NCBI RefSeq assembly: GCF_900039485.1
Contig: NZ_LN999833.1
Coordinates: 372,001 to 436,000, forward strand
Length of the DNA stretch: 64,000 bases
Reading direction: 5' to 3'
From: Candidatus Doolittlea endobia
Lineage (GTDB): Bacteria > Pseudomonadota > Gammaproteobacteria > Enterobacterales > Enterobacteriaceae
Part shown: positions 21,407 through 32,099 of the stretch, piece after piece
Layout of the letters: every line of letters begins with the position of its first letter
How positions within the stretch are numbered: the stretch's first letter is position 1
Made by a program: the position numbers and the translations under genes
Notes under the pieces: generated by a model
Seen by the model: only the letters and a program-made list of their open reading frames with translations
Told to the model about the DNA's origin: nothing
The model's database searches: none

Positions 21407-22500
21407 CTAGCGCAGAAGCAATAATGGTAACCAAATAATCAGCCGTAAACCACCTACATCTTTTACCCAGCCTCGGAGCTGTATAACGGTGGTTTCGGCA
21501 ATCGCTAGACCAAGTCCAGTACCACCAGACTCGCGATCATGCGCTTCATCTGCAGAGGCATTACCTAGCAGTGCCCAATTACCTGGCGGAGAAGTAACCT
21601 TTAGGCTTTTCCCTAGTTGCTCAGCTTCAAACATGCATCATTGATGCACATCTGACCAGATCGTTCGCTTTCAATACTTCCTGCAACACTTTGTTTTTAT
21701 GCTGATTACGTGACAACACCAACAAATCGTTAATCATCGAGTCAAGCCGTTGCGCTTCCGTCTCGATATGCGTAAGTTCATATCCTTCACCGTGTCGTCG
21801 ACGTATCAACGCGGTAGCCAACTGGAACCGGGTTAATGGTGTCTTCAGTTCATGAGAGACATCAGACAGTAAGCGCTGCTGCGCGATGACCATCCGTTCC
21901 AGAGCGCTAACTATTTGATTAAAGCTAACGCCGGTAGTTGAAAATTTCTACGGACCTACTGCCATCTTGGTGTGTTGCCGCAGATTCTCCCGCACCACTA
22001 CATCAGCAACATGCTTCAGTTTACGTATTGGTTTAGCTAAACCCCGAGCTAGATACAAAAGTAAAGGAATGTTGATGAATATACTGACAATCAATAATAA
22101 CAGCTAGCGATCGAACAAGAGATTAATGAAGTCGGATTGAACTCTTCCTTTCAGATGAATCTGGTAAAATTGATAATTGTCTTCGCCGTCGCGAATAGCA
22201 ACAGGCCCTAGTAGTTCGGCGCGCGCATATTTTTTCTTCTGGAGATGATTAGGATTGCCCGATTGGAAAATAAAGTTGCGGACAGTTTACATTTCTCTGG
22301 TTACTAGAATTAAACGCTGACCGGGCGGCGCCTGATTCTTAACGATACGAAATAGCGGCGCCATCATAAATCGCTGTCTGAATCAGCGGATGCTCCATTT
22401 CTACGTGCTGCTACAGCATTAGGCTCTGAAGATTCGGCGCTATAAGTATTAGCTTGATCACCGCGAGAGAGTCAACCTCGTGTGGTTAAGCTATAATCAT
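21407..22500 (-). pseudogene. cpxA: cpxA remnant (envelope-stress sensor histidine kinase)
   Basis: The start ATG (22498-22500) overlaps the cpxR stop as in intact cpxRA operons, but stop codons follow at once. Collinear CpxA pieces are found in several frames: periplasmic domain traces (QAPPGQRLILVTRE, RDGEDNYQFYQIHL), SDFINLLFDR and the second membrane segment, KPIRKLKHVADVV (HAMP), QQRLLSDVSHELKTPLTRFQL with the phospho-accepting His, EAQRLDSMINDLLVLSRNQ, and the C-terminal ESGGTGLGLAIAETTV...LRLIIWLPL. The part of the ATP-binding domain between GNAS and ADEAHDRESGG (N and G1 boxes, about 50 residues) is deleted, as is the first membrane segment. Total 1.09 kb against about 1.37 kb in E. 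coli. It cannot encode a kinase. Confidence 0.93.
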
Positions 22501-23195
22501 ACAGCGGATACCATCAAATAACCACGACCACGTAACGTTTTAAACCATGGATGCCTATCTTTGCGTTCTGGAAGCTTACGCCGCAAATTAGACACATGCA
22601 TATCAATGGCCCGATCAAACGGCGTCAGGCGCTTGCCTAATACTTTCTGGCTCAAATCTTCCCGCGACACTACTTGTCCTAAATGTCGTGCTAGCAAATA
22701 CAGTAAAGTAAACTCGGTACCGGTCAATGCCAGTGGTACTCCGTTAAAGGTAGCCTCTTGTCGGCCAGGGATTAGACGTAGAAAATCTACCTCTAGTGAA
22801 AGAGTGTCGGCCTTGCAAGGCTGCTGTTGTTCCGTCCAGCATGAACGGCGCAGTATTGCCCGGATACGTGCAATTAGTTCTCGGTCGTTAAACGGCTTAG
22901 GTAGATAACCATCTGCGCCTAATTCCAGGCCAAAAACGCGATCCAGCTCGCTACCGCGAGAGGTCAACATCATTATCAATGTCTGATGTTGTTGGCGTAA
23001 CTCTGTGAGGGCGTCAATGCCGTTCTTACGTGGCATCATTACATCGAGAAGCAAGAGATCAATAGATCTATCTAACTGACTCAACGCCTGCTCGCCGTCG
23101 TAAGCCACTTGGACATTAAAACCTTCCATTTCCAATAGTTCTTTCAATAGCGATGTTAATTCGCGATCATCATCAACCAAAAGGATTTTATTCAT
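22497..23195 (-). CDS. cpxR: Response regulator CpxR
   Basis: CpxR is an OmpR-family transcription factor of the envelope stress response. I start at the ATG giving MNKILLVDDDRELTSLLKELLEMEG, which makes 232 residues, exactly the E. coli length; the longer frame to 23243 adds 16 unrelated residues. The receiver domain keeps the acidic pair (DDD), phospho-acceptor Asp51 (LLLLDVMMP), Thr (MLTSRG) and Lys (LPKPF); AD-D of the family is ADG here. The winged-helix DNA-binding domain (RLTPFDRAIDMHVSNLRRKL, KTLRGRGYLMVS) is complete. Its cognate kinase gene cpxA downstream and its divergently transcribed regulator cpxP are both broken, so CpxR is an orphan that may be kept for basal regulation or phosphorylated by acetyl phosphate. 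Confidence 0.96.
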   Translation of the reverse strand: MNKILLVDDDRELTSLLKELLEMEGFNVQVAYDGEQALSQLDRSIDLLLLDVMMPRKNGIDALTELRQQHQTLIMMLTSRGSELDRVFGLELGADGYLPKPFNDRELIARIRAILRRSCWTEQQQPCKADTLSLEVDFLRLIPGRQEATFNGVPLALTGTEFTLLYLLARHLGQVVSREDLSQKVLGKRLTPFDRAIDMHVSNLRRKLPERKDRHPWFKTLRGRGYLMVSAV

Positions 23196-23312
23196 TTGAT
23201 TCACCTCTTCATGAAAATACGTCATCATTCCCTTCCAATTCATGGTTTTTAGTAATTTCCATCGCTTAATGCATGTTGTCTAGTGAAAAAGGACCCTCCC
23301 AATGAGGCTAGG

Positions 23313-23535
23313 ATGCATAAGATATTCGCCGCCTTAGTATCTATTAATGCTGTCGCTGCTGATAACAATACTTTAGAAATCTGGAAACAGGACGATGCCG
23401 TTAGGAAACAAACAGAATAGATGTTCAGGAGCATGTTGCTTATCAGGTCAAAACCAGGTGCGTAATCAAATATATCACTTGCTTACGCTGGAACAGTAAT
23501 AGATCCTAGCGCAAAAACATCTGCAATGAGTAGCT
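23313..23535 (+). pseudogene. cpxP: Probable cpxP remnant
   Basis: Divergent from cpxR, where cpxP lies in enterobacteria. GAGG precedes an ATG and a signal-peptide-like start (HKIFAALVSINAVAA), then after an in-frame stop a stretch reading VRNQIYHLLTLEQ, two stops, ILAQKHLQ, which resembles the CpxP segment [23 protein letters not shown]. CpxP is the periplasmic repressor and chaperone of the Cpx pathway. The middle is largely gone. Position plus this match support the call; sequence evidence alone is modest. Confidence 0.55.
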
Positions 23536-24025
23536 TGAGGCTGCAGATTAATGAACAAGATTTCAATTTTATCCAGAAGCCATCAGTAAAAAGCAGAGGC
23601 TTGGGCTGCTTTTATCAAAAGGAATATTTAGATTAGCTAACAGATCAAGCTAAATGACGTTCACTGTTTCAACAGGAGCATATTAGAAGTAGGTAAAGTA
23701 AACCTATATAGTAAGTATACGGTCATTTTTAACAAAAAATATCTATCTTTAACGCGCGACGATAGTTCATCGTATATGTTCTTAAAGAAAAGGCGGTCGT
23801 TATTGGATTCAATGCTGTTGTGTCATCTAATAATCTTGTTATGTATTGATTCTGATTTCGAAAAACAAATGATGAACATATTTGAGCGTAAGTATATTAA
23901 TTTAAATTATGTTGCATTGTGTTAATAATTTATGTAGTATCTATGCGCACCTAAAATGTGTAGCATGGTACATGGATTAGAGGACATGCTTTATTGATTC
24001 CGACTACACCATTCCCATCTATTAG
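23536..24025. other. Gap between cpxP remnant and pykA
   Basis: About 490 AT-rich bases. It contains one copy of a dispersed repeat (23921-23945). No gene recognised. Confidence 0.5.
23921..23945 (+). repeat. Dispersed repeat, copy 1 (TTAATAATTT.TGTAGYATCTATG type)
   Basis: Reads GTTAATAATT then TATGTAGTATCTATG. Related to copies at 25963, 34312 and 61389, all on the same strand in gene-free DNA. Confidence 0.45.
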
Positions 24026-24048
24026 CGCTGCGCGCATCGCGCGCAGCG
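24026..24048 (-). terminator. Strong GC-rich hairpin after pykA
   Basis: CGCTGCGCGC-atc-GCGCGCAGCG is a perfect 10-bp stem with a 3-base loop, 24 bases beyond the pykA stop, in otherwise AT-rich DNA. No U run follows on the minus strand, so it could be a processing or stability hairpin and not an intrinsic terminator. Confidence 0.5.
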
Positions 24049-24072
24049 ACTCACCTCCATCTTACCAGGTTA

Positions 24073-25512
24073 TCATTCTACGCGCAGGACGCGGCTAGTG
24101 TTAGTGAACCCGACTATATCGACATCACCCTGGGTGATAATGACCAAATCTCCCGACACTAGAAAGCCTTTATCTCGCAACAAATTAATAGCATAGGTCG
24201 CCGCCGCGATACCCTCACCGTCGCAGTCAAAGTAAACCGGCGTCACACCGCGATACAGTGCAGTCAAATTCAGGGTATGTTCGTGGCGCGAAAGAGCAAA
24301 AATCGGCAGACCAGAACTGATACGCGACATCATAAGCGCGGTACGGCCAGATTCAGTCATTGAGATAATAGCGGCAACACCTTTCAAGTGGTTGGCAGTG
24401 TACATCGCCGACATGGCGATGGCTTCTTCGATGTTATCGAATTGCACGTCTAGCCGATGTTTAGACACATTGATGCTCGGGATTTTTTCGGCACCGAGGC
24501 AGACATTAGCCACGGCGACCACCGTTTCGACAGGATATTGTCCTGCGGCAGTTTCGGCCGAGAGCATTACCGCATCGGTTCCATCAAGCACTGCGTTGGC
24601 AACATCCATAACTTCCGCGCGCGTTGGTATCGGATTGGTTATCATTGATTCCATCATTTGCGTAGCGGTGATGACAGCGCGATTAAGCGTACGAGCACGA
24701 CTAATTATTTTTTTTTGAATAGCTACCAGTTCTGGATCGCCGATTTCAACTCCTAAATCTCCGCGTGCGACCATTACCGCATCCGAGGCGAGGATAATAT
24801 AGTCCATCGCTTCTTCGGTCACTACAGCTTCGGCGCGCTCCACCTTCGAGACAATTTTGGCATAGCTGCCTGCATTTCTGGCCAGACGGCGCGCATAATT
24901 CAGGTCTTCACCTGTCCGAGGGAAAGATACGGCTAGATAATCAACGCCAATTCGCGAAGCGGTAATAATGTCGGCTTTGTCTTTTTCAGTCAGAGTATCG
25001 GCTGATAGACCTCCGCCAAGCTTATTAATGCCTTTATTATTGGACAATGGACCGCCTATCGTCACTATTGTGTAAATCCGCGTATCCTGGACTTCGAGCA
25101 CTTTGAGCCGTATGCGACCATCATCGAGTAATAAAATATCACCAGATACTACATCGTCCGGCAAACCTTTATAATCAATGCCTACCCGTTCACGGTTGCC
25201 CTCTCCGAGGCCAAGTGAAGCATCCAGTAGGAATTTGTCGCCGACATTCAGGAATATTTTCCCTTCATGGAAGGTCGAAATACGAATTTTAGGTCCTTGT
25301 AAATCTCCGAGTACTGCTACATGTTGGCTTAGTCGAGCCGAAATTTCACGAACTTTCTGTGCTCTCCGCAAATGATCTTCTGTGCTGCCATGTGAAAAGT
25401 TAAGGCGTACAACATTAGCCCCAGCGGCGATTACTTTTTCGAGATTGCTCTCGCGATCTGTAGCTGGGCCGAGGGTTGTGACAATTTTAGTTCTTCTTAG
25501 CCGTCTAGACAT
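24073..25512 (-). CDS. pykA: Pyruvate kinase II
   Basis: Pyruvate kinase converts phosphoenolpyruvate and ADP to pyruvate and ATP. The start [19 protein letters not shown] matches E. coli PykA (not PykF) and gives 479 residues; the frame to 25536 adds only 8. Active-site motifs include [26 protein letters not shown] (catalytic Lys), [19 protein letters not shown] and [29 protein letters not shown]. The C-terminal allosteric domain with [23 protein letters not shown] is complete. The usual neighbours lpxM, hexR and zwf are not present. A GC-rich hairpin follows the stop. This is likely a main ATP-yielding step for the cell. Confidence 0.96.
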   Translation of the reverse strand: MSRRLRRTKIVTTLGPATDRESNLEKVIAAGANVVRLNFSHGSTEDHLRRAQKVREISARLSQHVAVLGDLQGPKIRISTFHEGKIFLNVGDKFLLDASLGLGEGNRERVGIDYKGLPDDVVSGDILLLDDGRIRLKVLEVQDTRIYTIVTIGGPLSNNKGINKLGGGLSADTLTEKDKADIITASRIGVDYLAVSFPRTGEDLNYARRLARNAGSYAKIVSKVERAEAVVTEEAMDYIILASDAVMVARGDLGVEIGDPELVAIQKKIISRARTLNRAVITATQMMESMITNPIPTRAEVMDVANAVLDGTDAVMLSAETAAGQYPVETVVAVANVCLGAEKIPSINVSKHRLDVQFDNIEEAIAMSAMYTANHLKGVAAIISMTESGRTALMMSRISSGLPIFALSRHEHTLNLTALYRGVTPVYFDCDGEGIAAATYAINLLRDKGFLVSGDLVIITQGDVDIVGFTNTSRVLRVE

Positions 25513-26967
25513 GGATAACTCCGTTGACTTAGGCAATAGTGTTGTTGCGATAAAAAGACTATTCTGGTAGGGTAAGAGACATTAACCACTACACATGGTA
25601 GTCCATACTTGTAAAATCTACGACATCCGAGACCTTAGTATAGGGTTTAGAAATCGCCTTGAATGACTTTGTTAAAGTCCTAAGTTCGCTTTATAAAATC
25701 GCGGTTCTTTTAAGCCGTCCGCCCTTGACCTGATTTTCATCAGAATTTTGGACTGCACTATAATATGAAGTTAGTTATCAAGACATCGTTCATAGTCAAA
25801 TGTCATCGCTATTTTCAAACACTAGCAGTGAGCGTAGCAAACTGATAGTATAGCCGATCATGCCTCGTGCCGATGCCGAGAGTGTTAAAAATATGCAGCT
25901 TATGCGTTGTAGGGCCATATCCTTGACTAAACCACTGGCATGCACTACTTATGTTGAGTATTGTTAATAATTTCTGTAGCATCTGTGTATTGCTGATTCT
26001 AAATAAATGAGTAAAAGCCCTCTTCTCATACAACCATCAGCATAAAACAATCAGAGAGGATTGTCACGTATTTCATTGTTCTTCTGCTTCACAGAAGATA
26101 ACGACTTTAGCATGAGGTTTTGTACTACCCCACATTAAGTGTCATTAGTGTAGTCTAATGACGTTGCGATAACGAAAGCAAGCTGGAACATTTTCTAACA
26201 CTGAAAGTAGCTTAATAAACGCAAAGTGACTCAACTTTCTTTTTGTGTTTCAGGCATCTACTCAAGTATTTTGTTATTTTCTGAGTATGCCGAGTCAGTT
26301 TACCAAAATATACGCACTAGTAATCTTCCTTTTTCTCGCTTTGTCTTGATAAAGGGCATTCATGCATTTTTATCTTAAATATGCGCCAATGAGAACGTTA
26401 TATCAGATAGTGCAACATCTTAATCACATGGCTTTCTTCAGGTCAAAACTTATTGCTTTTAGTTTTCGTGGCATTGTTCCGCCGGAAGTCCATCATAGGT
26501 GATGCTTCTAATGAAGTTCACGATCATAAATATGCAAGTCACCGAAGGTACAGATAGTCGGATTCTCTCTGCCTATCACATATACAGCAGATTATCCATT
26601 ACCAATGCGAATAACATCCTTAAAAATTATCGATTGATCTCAAACATGGACAAATTAATCGTAAAAACTCTATGCCGCATGGGTATCATAATAGTAACTC
26701 AGAGGATATATGTTTATTAGGTCAGTTTAGATGCCATTTTTATTAAAATGGGACATGCATGAAACATGGCTGAAAAGGTCACTGGCAATCGTTATGCACG
26801 ATGCATTATAGGTTTAAGTGATTTCATGAGCCTTATTCACGTTGGAATAGCCTATCCGTATTAACCATAAAGATAAGATCAATTTTGCTATATCCAAGAA
26901 CGACCTCCGCTTGACACGGAGGTTTTTCAAGCGGCGTCAAACATTGACGCTATGCCAGAAGAAAGCA
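25513..26967. other. Long gap upstream of pykA
   Basis: About 1.45 kb of AT-rich DNA with only short shadow frames. hexR/zwf, expected upstream of pykA, were looked for and not recognised. One dispersed repeat copy at 25963-25987. Confidence 0.55.
25963..25987 (+). repeat. Dispersed repeat, copy 2
   Basis: Reads GTTAATAATT then TCTGTAGCATCTGTG, 21 of 25 positions shared with copy 1. Confidence 0.45.
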
Positions 26968-27486
26968 TCAGAAAGCAGCAGTATCCTTAAAGAGCCCAAC
27001 TTTCAAGTCACTGGCAGTATAAATAATAATCCCATCGCACAGGACTTCCCCGTCCGCCATACCCATGAGCAGTTTACGATTAATTACTCGGCGAAAATGG
27101 ATGTGATAGGTAACTTTTTGCGCGCTCGGTAGAATTTGTCCAGTAAATTTTACTTCACCTACACCTAGCGCGCGGCCTTGACCTTCCCCGCCAAGCCAGC
27201 CTAAATAAAAACCGACTAACTGCCACATGGCATCCAGACCTAAGCAACCTGGCATTACCGGATCGCCGATAAAATGGCAGCCGAAGAACCACATATTCGG
27301 GTGTATATCCAGTTCCGCTTCCATGAAACCTTTATCATAATTGCCGCCGTTTTCGGTTACATTGACCACTCGGTCCATCATCAGCATATTTGGTGCTGGC
27401 AACTTCGGGCCATCTTTGCCGAACAATTCGCCGCGGCTAGACGCCAAAAGCTCTTCTTTTGTATAAGATTCGTGTTTATCCACCAT
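26968..27486 (-). CDS. fabA: 3-hydroxydecanoyl-ACP dehydratase/isomerase
   Basis: FabA dehydrates 3-hydroxydecanoyl-ACP and isomerises the product, the branch point to unsaturated fatty acids. The start [16 protein letters not shown] at 27486 gives 172 residues, the E. coli length; an upstream in-frame Met adds 11 unrelated residues. The catalytic His is in [20 protein letters not shown] (about residue 71) and the catalytic Asp follows in [18 protein letters not shown] and [11 protein letters not shown] are conserved. It lies 70 bases after ycbZ, the same gene pair as in E. coli. Its retention implies fatty acid synthesis is still running, which conflicts with the broken accB in this window. 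Confidence 0.97.
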   Translation of the reverse strand: MVDKHESYTKEELLASSRGELFGKDGPKLPAPNMLMMDRVVNVTENGGNYDKGFMEAELDIHPNMWFFGCHFIGDPVMPGCLGLDAMWQLVGFYLGWLGGEGQGRALGVGEVKFTGQILPSAQKVTYHIHFRRVINRKLLMGMADGEVLCDGIIIYTASDLKVGLFKDTAAF

Positions 27487-27555
27487 ATTCTCTAAACCTT
27501 CATTATTGAGTCCGCGCATTACCTGGCATACTAATCGTTAACAATTCCACTAGCT

Positions 27556-29301
27556 TTAGTTCAACCAGTTTAACCAGCGAAAGGACCAGGGAAAATGCTT
27601 CCGCTCGTGTAGATTCATATTGTCGATACGCTCGCGTATCGACGCGAGAAGACTTGGGCGCTTATCGTGGTTAAACGGCAACGCGGTCAGGATTTCCAAT
27701 GCTTCATCGATAGTATCTACCGCCCACAAGGAAAATTGCCCATCACATACCGCCTCGACAACATCGTCGTGAAGGCATAAGTGGCGTACACTAGCGGTAG
27801 GAAGAATCACCCCTTGGGCGCCGGTCAGATCACGCATTTGACACAAAGCGAAAAAACCTTCTATTTTCTCGTTCACTCCGCCAATGGGTTGGACGCGTCC
27901 GAACTGATCTACCGAGCCGGTAACGGCAATTTGTTGATTAATAGGTTTATTCGCTAGCGCACTGATAAGCGCCACTCCTTCTGCCAATGAAGCGCTGTCT
28001 CCGTCCACCTCACCATAAGACTGCTCAAAAACTAGCGAAGCAGAGAAGGGCAGCTGTTGGTCCAACTTTAGCGCTGACATCAAAAACGCCTGCATAATCA
28101 TCATGCCTTTAGCATGGATATTGCCGCCTAATTCCGCTTTACGCTCGACATCATTGATTTCACCATCTCCTAAATGCACGACGCAACTAATACGTGAAGG
28201 TTCACCGAACGGTAGCGGATGACCTGGAAAATCTAGCACTGACAAAGCATTCACCTGGCCTACAACTTGACCCTCCGTTTTCACCATAATCTGACCTTCA
28301 GCGATTTCATCCTGCATCCGCTCGCTAAGATAGCTTTCACGCCAGAGGCGTACGCGATCACTTTCGGAAAACGCCGCAGCGGTTAAGGCTCGCTGAGAGC
28401 CGTACAACGCTGCTTCTTTTAGCCGTCTAGTAAGCCACTGAGGACACAGTGGTAGCTGGCATTGATCGCCGCTATAGCGGACTGATTGTCGTATCAAGAT
28501 CGGCCAAGCGTCGGCATTTAGCAGTGCTAGCCCTTGACGCTGGGCCAGCGTGTTGACCCAACCGCACCATTGTGCCATTTCCTCAGTCTCCGTGATGCGC
28601 ATTTCAGACTCGAATTCACCATAAAGCGCCAGACGGGTCAGTTCAGGTTCTAAATCGCTCATACCAGCCAACCCTTCTCGGTCGCTAAGAATGATTAATC
28701 GTAAGTTGAGTGGCATTGATGGGACGGAAATTGGTAAAGGACGACTATTATCTGCCGGTAACCAATCAAAGCGTTGCTGCAAAATCATCTGTTTAAGCCG
28801 AAACCAAAGAAAAGGTTGACTAGTGAGAGCACGGGCCCCGACGATGAGGACACCGCCGTTAGCGTGATGCACTAAGCCAGGCTGTAAATCGATAGCATCT
28901 TGATAACAGCGCATTGCACCAAACAACTGCTCGTATTCTACCCAAGTCTGCCACACGCAAACATCGCTGGAAGCAAAGTTATCCTCAGCCTTAGTCGCTG
29001 GTTGTTCGCTAATCCTCATACCAGTTACGACATAGCGGCTGCCGGTAGGCCGGACTGGCGTAGGCAGGATCTGCTTAATCTCCTCGGCAATCAACTGAAG
29101 ATAGTCTTCTATCTCTTGTGCCGTCAGCAGCATAAAGCGACTAGGCGAATTTTCATGGCAAAATTGTGCCAATCCATCCATAAGACGAGCCTGTAGAGTT
29201 GCCAAAGGAGCAGACAAAGGCGGGCAAGGTTGGTTAAATACTGTTGCGAAATCGGCTAGATCAGGCAGTAAATATTTCCATTGTAATTTTTTGTTGGTCA
29301 A
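27556..29301 (-). CDS. ycbZ: Lon-family protease YcbZ (LonH-like), ATPase degenerate
   Basis: A 581-residue homologue of E. coli YcbZ (586 residues), a predicted ATP-dependent-like serine protease of the Lon S16 family. The C-terminal protease domain (about 350-545) carries the Ser-Lys dyad: Ser436 in EVDGDSASLAEG and Lys479 in GGVNEKIEGF. The N-terminal and middle part has a degenerate AAA-like region (GGVLIVGARAL, LRLIILSDREGLAGM) without a recognisable Walker A, as usual for this protein. It is followed by fabA, as in E. coli; the matP and ompA neighbours on the other side are missing. Substrates are unknown. Its retention in a decaying genome suggests a useful quality-control role. Confidence 0.93.
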   Translation of the reverse strand: MTNKKLQWKYLLPDLADFATVFNQPCPPLSAPLATLQARLMDGLAQFCHENSPSRFMLLTAQEIEDYLQLIAEEIKQILPTPVRPTGSRYVVTGMRISEQPATKAEDNFASSDVCVWQTWVEYEQLFGAMRCYQDAIDLQPGLVHHANGGVLIVGARALTSQPFLWFRLKQMILQQRFDWLPADNSRPLPISVPSMPLNLRLIILSDREGLAGMSDLEPELTRLALYGEFESEMRITETEEMAQWCGWVNTLAQRQGLALLNADAWPILIRQSVRYSGDQCQLPLCPQWLTRRLKEAALYGSQRALTAAAFSESDRVRLWRESYLSERMQDEIAEGQIMVKTEGQVVGQVNALSVLDFPGHPLPFGEPSRISCVVHLGDGEINDVERKAELGGNIHAKGMMIMQAFLMSALKLDQQLPFSASLVFEQSYGEVDGDSASLAEGVALISALANKPINQQIAVTGSVDQFGRVQPIGGVNEKIEGFFALCQMRDLTGAQGVILPTASVRHLCLHDDVVEAVCDGQFSLWAVDTIDEALEILTALPFNHDKRPSLLASIRERIDNMNLHERKHFPWSFRWLNWLN

Positions 29302-30720
29302 AATGATAAATGGTGCCGATGTTTAAAGAAACTCTGATTATACAAGAAGAGACATTGCTACGTCTCAACCCCTTTTCTTGAGGCATTGTTGCCGCCACAT
29401 GCCAACGTAAACACATACTGAATTAATACACACATATTTTAGTGACTATAATCACAAATGAACATACTACGTTTTGTATGTTTAAGACTTAGATTATGAT
29501 TAAAATTATTCGTTGTACACAGCCAATGAAGTTCAATGTAATGGTCATTCGGCATTGGAAACTCAACACTCACCAGACTATCGTCGATATAGTATCGTCG
29601 ATATAGTAAAGCATGTTTTTTGCATTTACGAGCAAGAATCTATACAGACTATCCATTGAGACATCATTGTTGTAATCAACAGACCTTATAACTACATCAG
29701 TCATATAGTGTTTATACCTGTCTCGCTATAAAAAGCGCAATAGGGACAAGTCTTTCCTATAAAACTAATTTTCTTCCAAAATCAGAATCAATGCTATTAG
29801 CTGATATATGATCATACGTAGTTGTTACTACATTTTGGTACGAGCCATTGTTGTGCTTTTATGTTGATAAAAACGTGAAACTCATCAAGTATCCCCGTAT
29901 AAAGACGTAAACGTTTATTTAATATGTATTAAAGGAGAATCTATGACTTGTCGTTCTTTCTCTCTAATGTTGACATTTTACAGAAAACCATTATCTGATA
30001 CTCCAGCTTATAACCTACTGAAACATCAAGTAGCGTGAGTGACAAGAAGCGTGATGTCGGAAATGAGTATATTAGTGGATTAGGGAAATGAGTCTTAAGC
30101 TTTGTTATTGACCATTAAACAATGATTCAACAAACAATTCTGGTTAATGGACTTGCGCGATGAAATTCGCCTAAGAAACCTGAATCAGGACGTGCATTTA
30201 AACATAATACAGCTTAACCGTAACACGCAACCATTAATTGATTATCATTGATCAAATAATCAGTTTTTTCACGTCGTGGCTCAACTGCTATAATCCCACT
30301 TTAAAAACAAATGATTTTACAAGAAAAGGGGTTAATGATCTTAATAGCGGACGGTCAGTTTAGGTGCGTTTCGCCAGTTTTTACCTCAGTAGTATTCAGT
30401 TCTCGACTTGGCCTACGGCATATATCGACGATAACTCGTTGGATTTGAACATGACCCATTGGCTTAACTTGTCAATCTAAGCATGTTTCTATATGTTTAC
30501 TTTCAAATAATATATTTGGAAATACTTTCTACGATGCAGATAAGTCATATGCAATGCACCTGCATGATATTATAGGTACAGGTCAGAATAGAACACTTGT
30601 TGCTGGCAATACGGTTAGTTGTTCTAAACCTGCTAGCAGATTATTTTCTAGTCGACAGAGACCATGATATGAATTTATCCATTAAACAAGTCGAAACCAG
30701 AGGTGAAAACCAACATCTTG
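29302..30720. other. Long gap between ycbZ and tRNA-Leu
   Basis: About 1.4 kb. matP and ompA (neighbours of ycbZ in E. coli) were looked for and not recognised. A tandem 16-base duplication, CGTCGATATAGTA repeated, is visible at about 29583-29609, and one copy of the TCATTCGGCAT motif lies at 29545-29555. Confidence 0.55.
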
Positions 30721-30807
30721 TGGTGCGAAGAGAGGGACTTGAACCCTCACGTCTCTTAAGACACTAGCACCTGAAGCTAGCGCGTCTACCAATTCCGCCA
30801 TCTTCGC
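30721..30807 (-). tRNA. leuQ: tRNA-Leu (anticodon CAG)
   Basis: On the minus strand GCGAAGATGGCGGAATTGG begins a class II tRNA of 87 nt with a long variable arm. The anticodon loop reads TTCAGGT (CAG), the T arm GGTTCAAGTCC, the acceptor stem is GCGAAGA/TCTTCGC and CCA is encoded. It matches the E. coli leuPQV family and sits next to rsmC, as leuQ does in E. coli; here there is a single copy instead of three. Confidence 0.96.
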
Positions 30808-30971
30808 TTAACAGAAATAGCCGATCAAAATCTTTACTACAAGTGATGAATTCTAGAGGTTTTAGCGTTGAGGTCAATGGTTATTTATATAATTCCTCGG
30901 GCATTTTCCTAAAATACCGCGCTCGACTGAACCACCAACACGCGGTACATGATCTCGTGCTATCGCCTGTA

Positions 30972-32018
30972 TTAATAACGGCATTTAACGCAGCTGTGTT
31001 TTACGCAATGGATAGCCTGATACACTTTGAAGCGGCCGTTTTGCGCCAGCACCTGATAATTGCCGAATACAGCATTGAGCAGATGCGCATAAGGTAGAAA
31101 AGCATTAGCTACAATACGCAATTCGCCATAGATCCGCAGATGGTTAAGCGCGCCGCGAATCAGCATTTCAGCTGCCTGCAAATTAATTTGTATGCCATCA
31201 TGAAACGGCGGGTTTGAAATAATCATATCGAAGTGACCACTGATAGAAGAGTACACATCGCCAGCTAGTACCTTCCCTTGCAGCCCATTGGCTAATAAGG
31301 TAGCGCGGCTGGCCGCCAACGCTGGCGCATAGGCATCACTGAGCGTTAGTTGTACTCCTGCCGCTTCTTTCGCAAGAACAGCTGACAAAACGCCGACGCC
31401 GCATCCGATGTTAGCCACATGACCGTGAAGCGGCTGATTAAACGTGGACAATAGCAATTGACTACCATCATCTAGTCCGTCACGGCTGAAAACGCCAGGT
31501 AAAGTTTTGATCACTACATCTTCATGTTGGTAAGATTGCCAAAACGCCTCGACATTGAAACAGGGTTGCTGAACAAGCTTGCCTTGATACAACTTGCATC
31601 GCCGAGCGCTGTCGATTTTAACCAGAGGACACCAAACTGACAGCATAGGTTCGGCGCTATACACGCCGCTGCGATTTCCCCCTACCACATACACATCACA
31701 GCCCAACGGTAGCAGCGACAACAGATTAGTTAATTGAAACAGCGCTTCTAGCTTGTTTTTCGGCCAGTAATAGATAAGCGTATCGCACCCGCCGACCAGC
31801 TCGGTGTCAGCCACTGAGCTGAATTGTACCGCCTGTTCTCCAAGCGTGTTCACCAGAATTTGGTAATGATGATACCAGGTAGTATGCACTTTAACACTTC
31901 TTGCCTCGAGGCGGATAGGTAGAAAATCCTGTAAGTCACCTGCAATCACGACCCGTTTATTTGAAAGTGTATCTTGATGCCGGACTAAAAGTTCAGTGGC
32001 ATGAGTTAAAGCAGGCAT
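30972..32018 (-). CDS. rsmC: 16S rRNA (guanine1207-N2)-methyltransferase
   Basis: RsmC methylates G1207 of 16S rRNA using S-adenosylmethionine. I start at the ATG giving [15 protein letters not shown] (348 residues; GAGGAA upstream); the frame to 32048 adds 10 unrelated residues. The N-terminal pseudo-methyltransferase domain has [15 protein letters not shown]; the C-terminal Rossmann domain has [16 protein letters not shown] (SAM loop, family DVGCG) and [11 protein letters not shown] (NPPF base-binding motif). The linker [19 protein letters not shown] is conserved. The last residues ([11 protein letters not shown]) differ from the E. coli tail. Flanked by tRNA-Leu and a divergent holD remnant, the native enterobacterial order. 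Confidence 0.95.
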   Translation of the reverse strand: MPALTHATELLVRHQDTLSNKRVVIAGDLQDFLPIRLEARSVKVHTTWYHHYQILVNTLGEQAVQFSSVADTELVGGCDTLIYYWPKNKLEALFQLTNLLSLLPLGCDVYVVGGNRSGVYSAEPMLSVWCPLVKIDSARRCKLYQGKLVQQPCFNVEAFWQSYQHEDVVIKTLPGVFSRDGLDDGSQLLLSTFNQPLHGHVANIGCGVGVLSAVLAKEAAGVQLTLSDAYAPALAASRATLLANGLQGKVLAGDVYSSISGHFDMIISNPPFHDGIQINLQAAEMLIRGALNHLRIYGELRIVANAFLPYAHLLNAVFGNYQVLAQNGRFKVYQAIHCVKHSCVKCRY

Positions 32019-32099
32019 GCGACAAATGTTCCTCATTAAATCGAGCAAAATGCTTTACTGACCTGAATTCGATTGGTTTAATAGTATAACAACACAATA

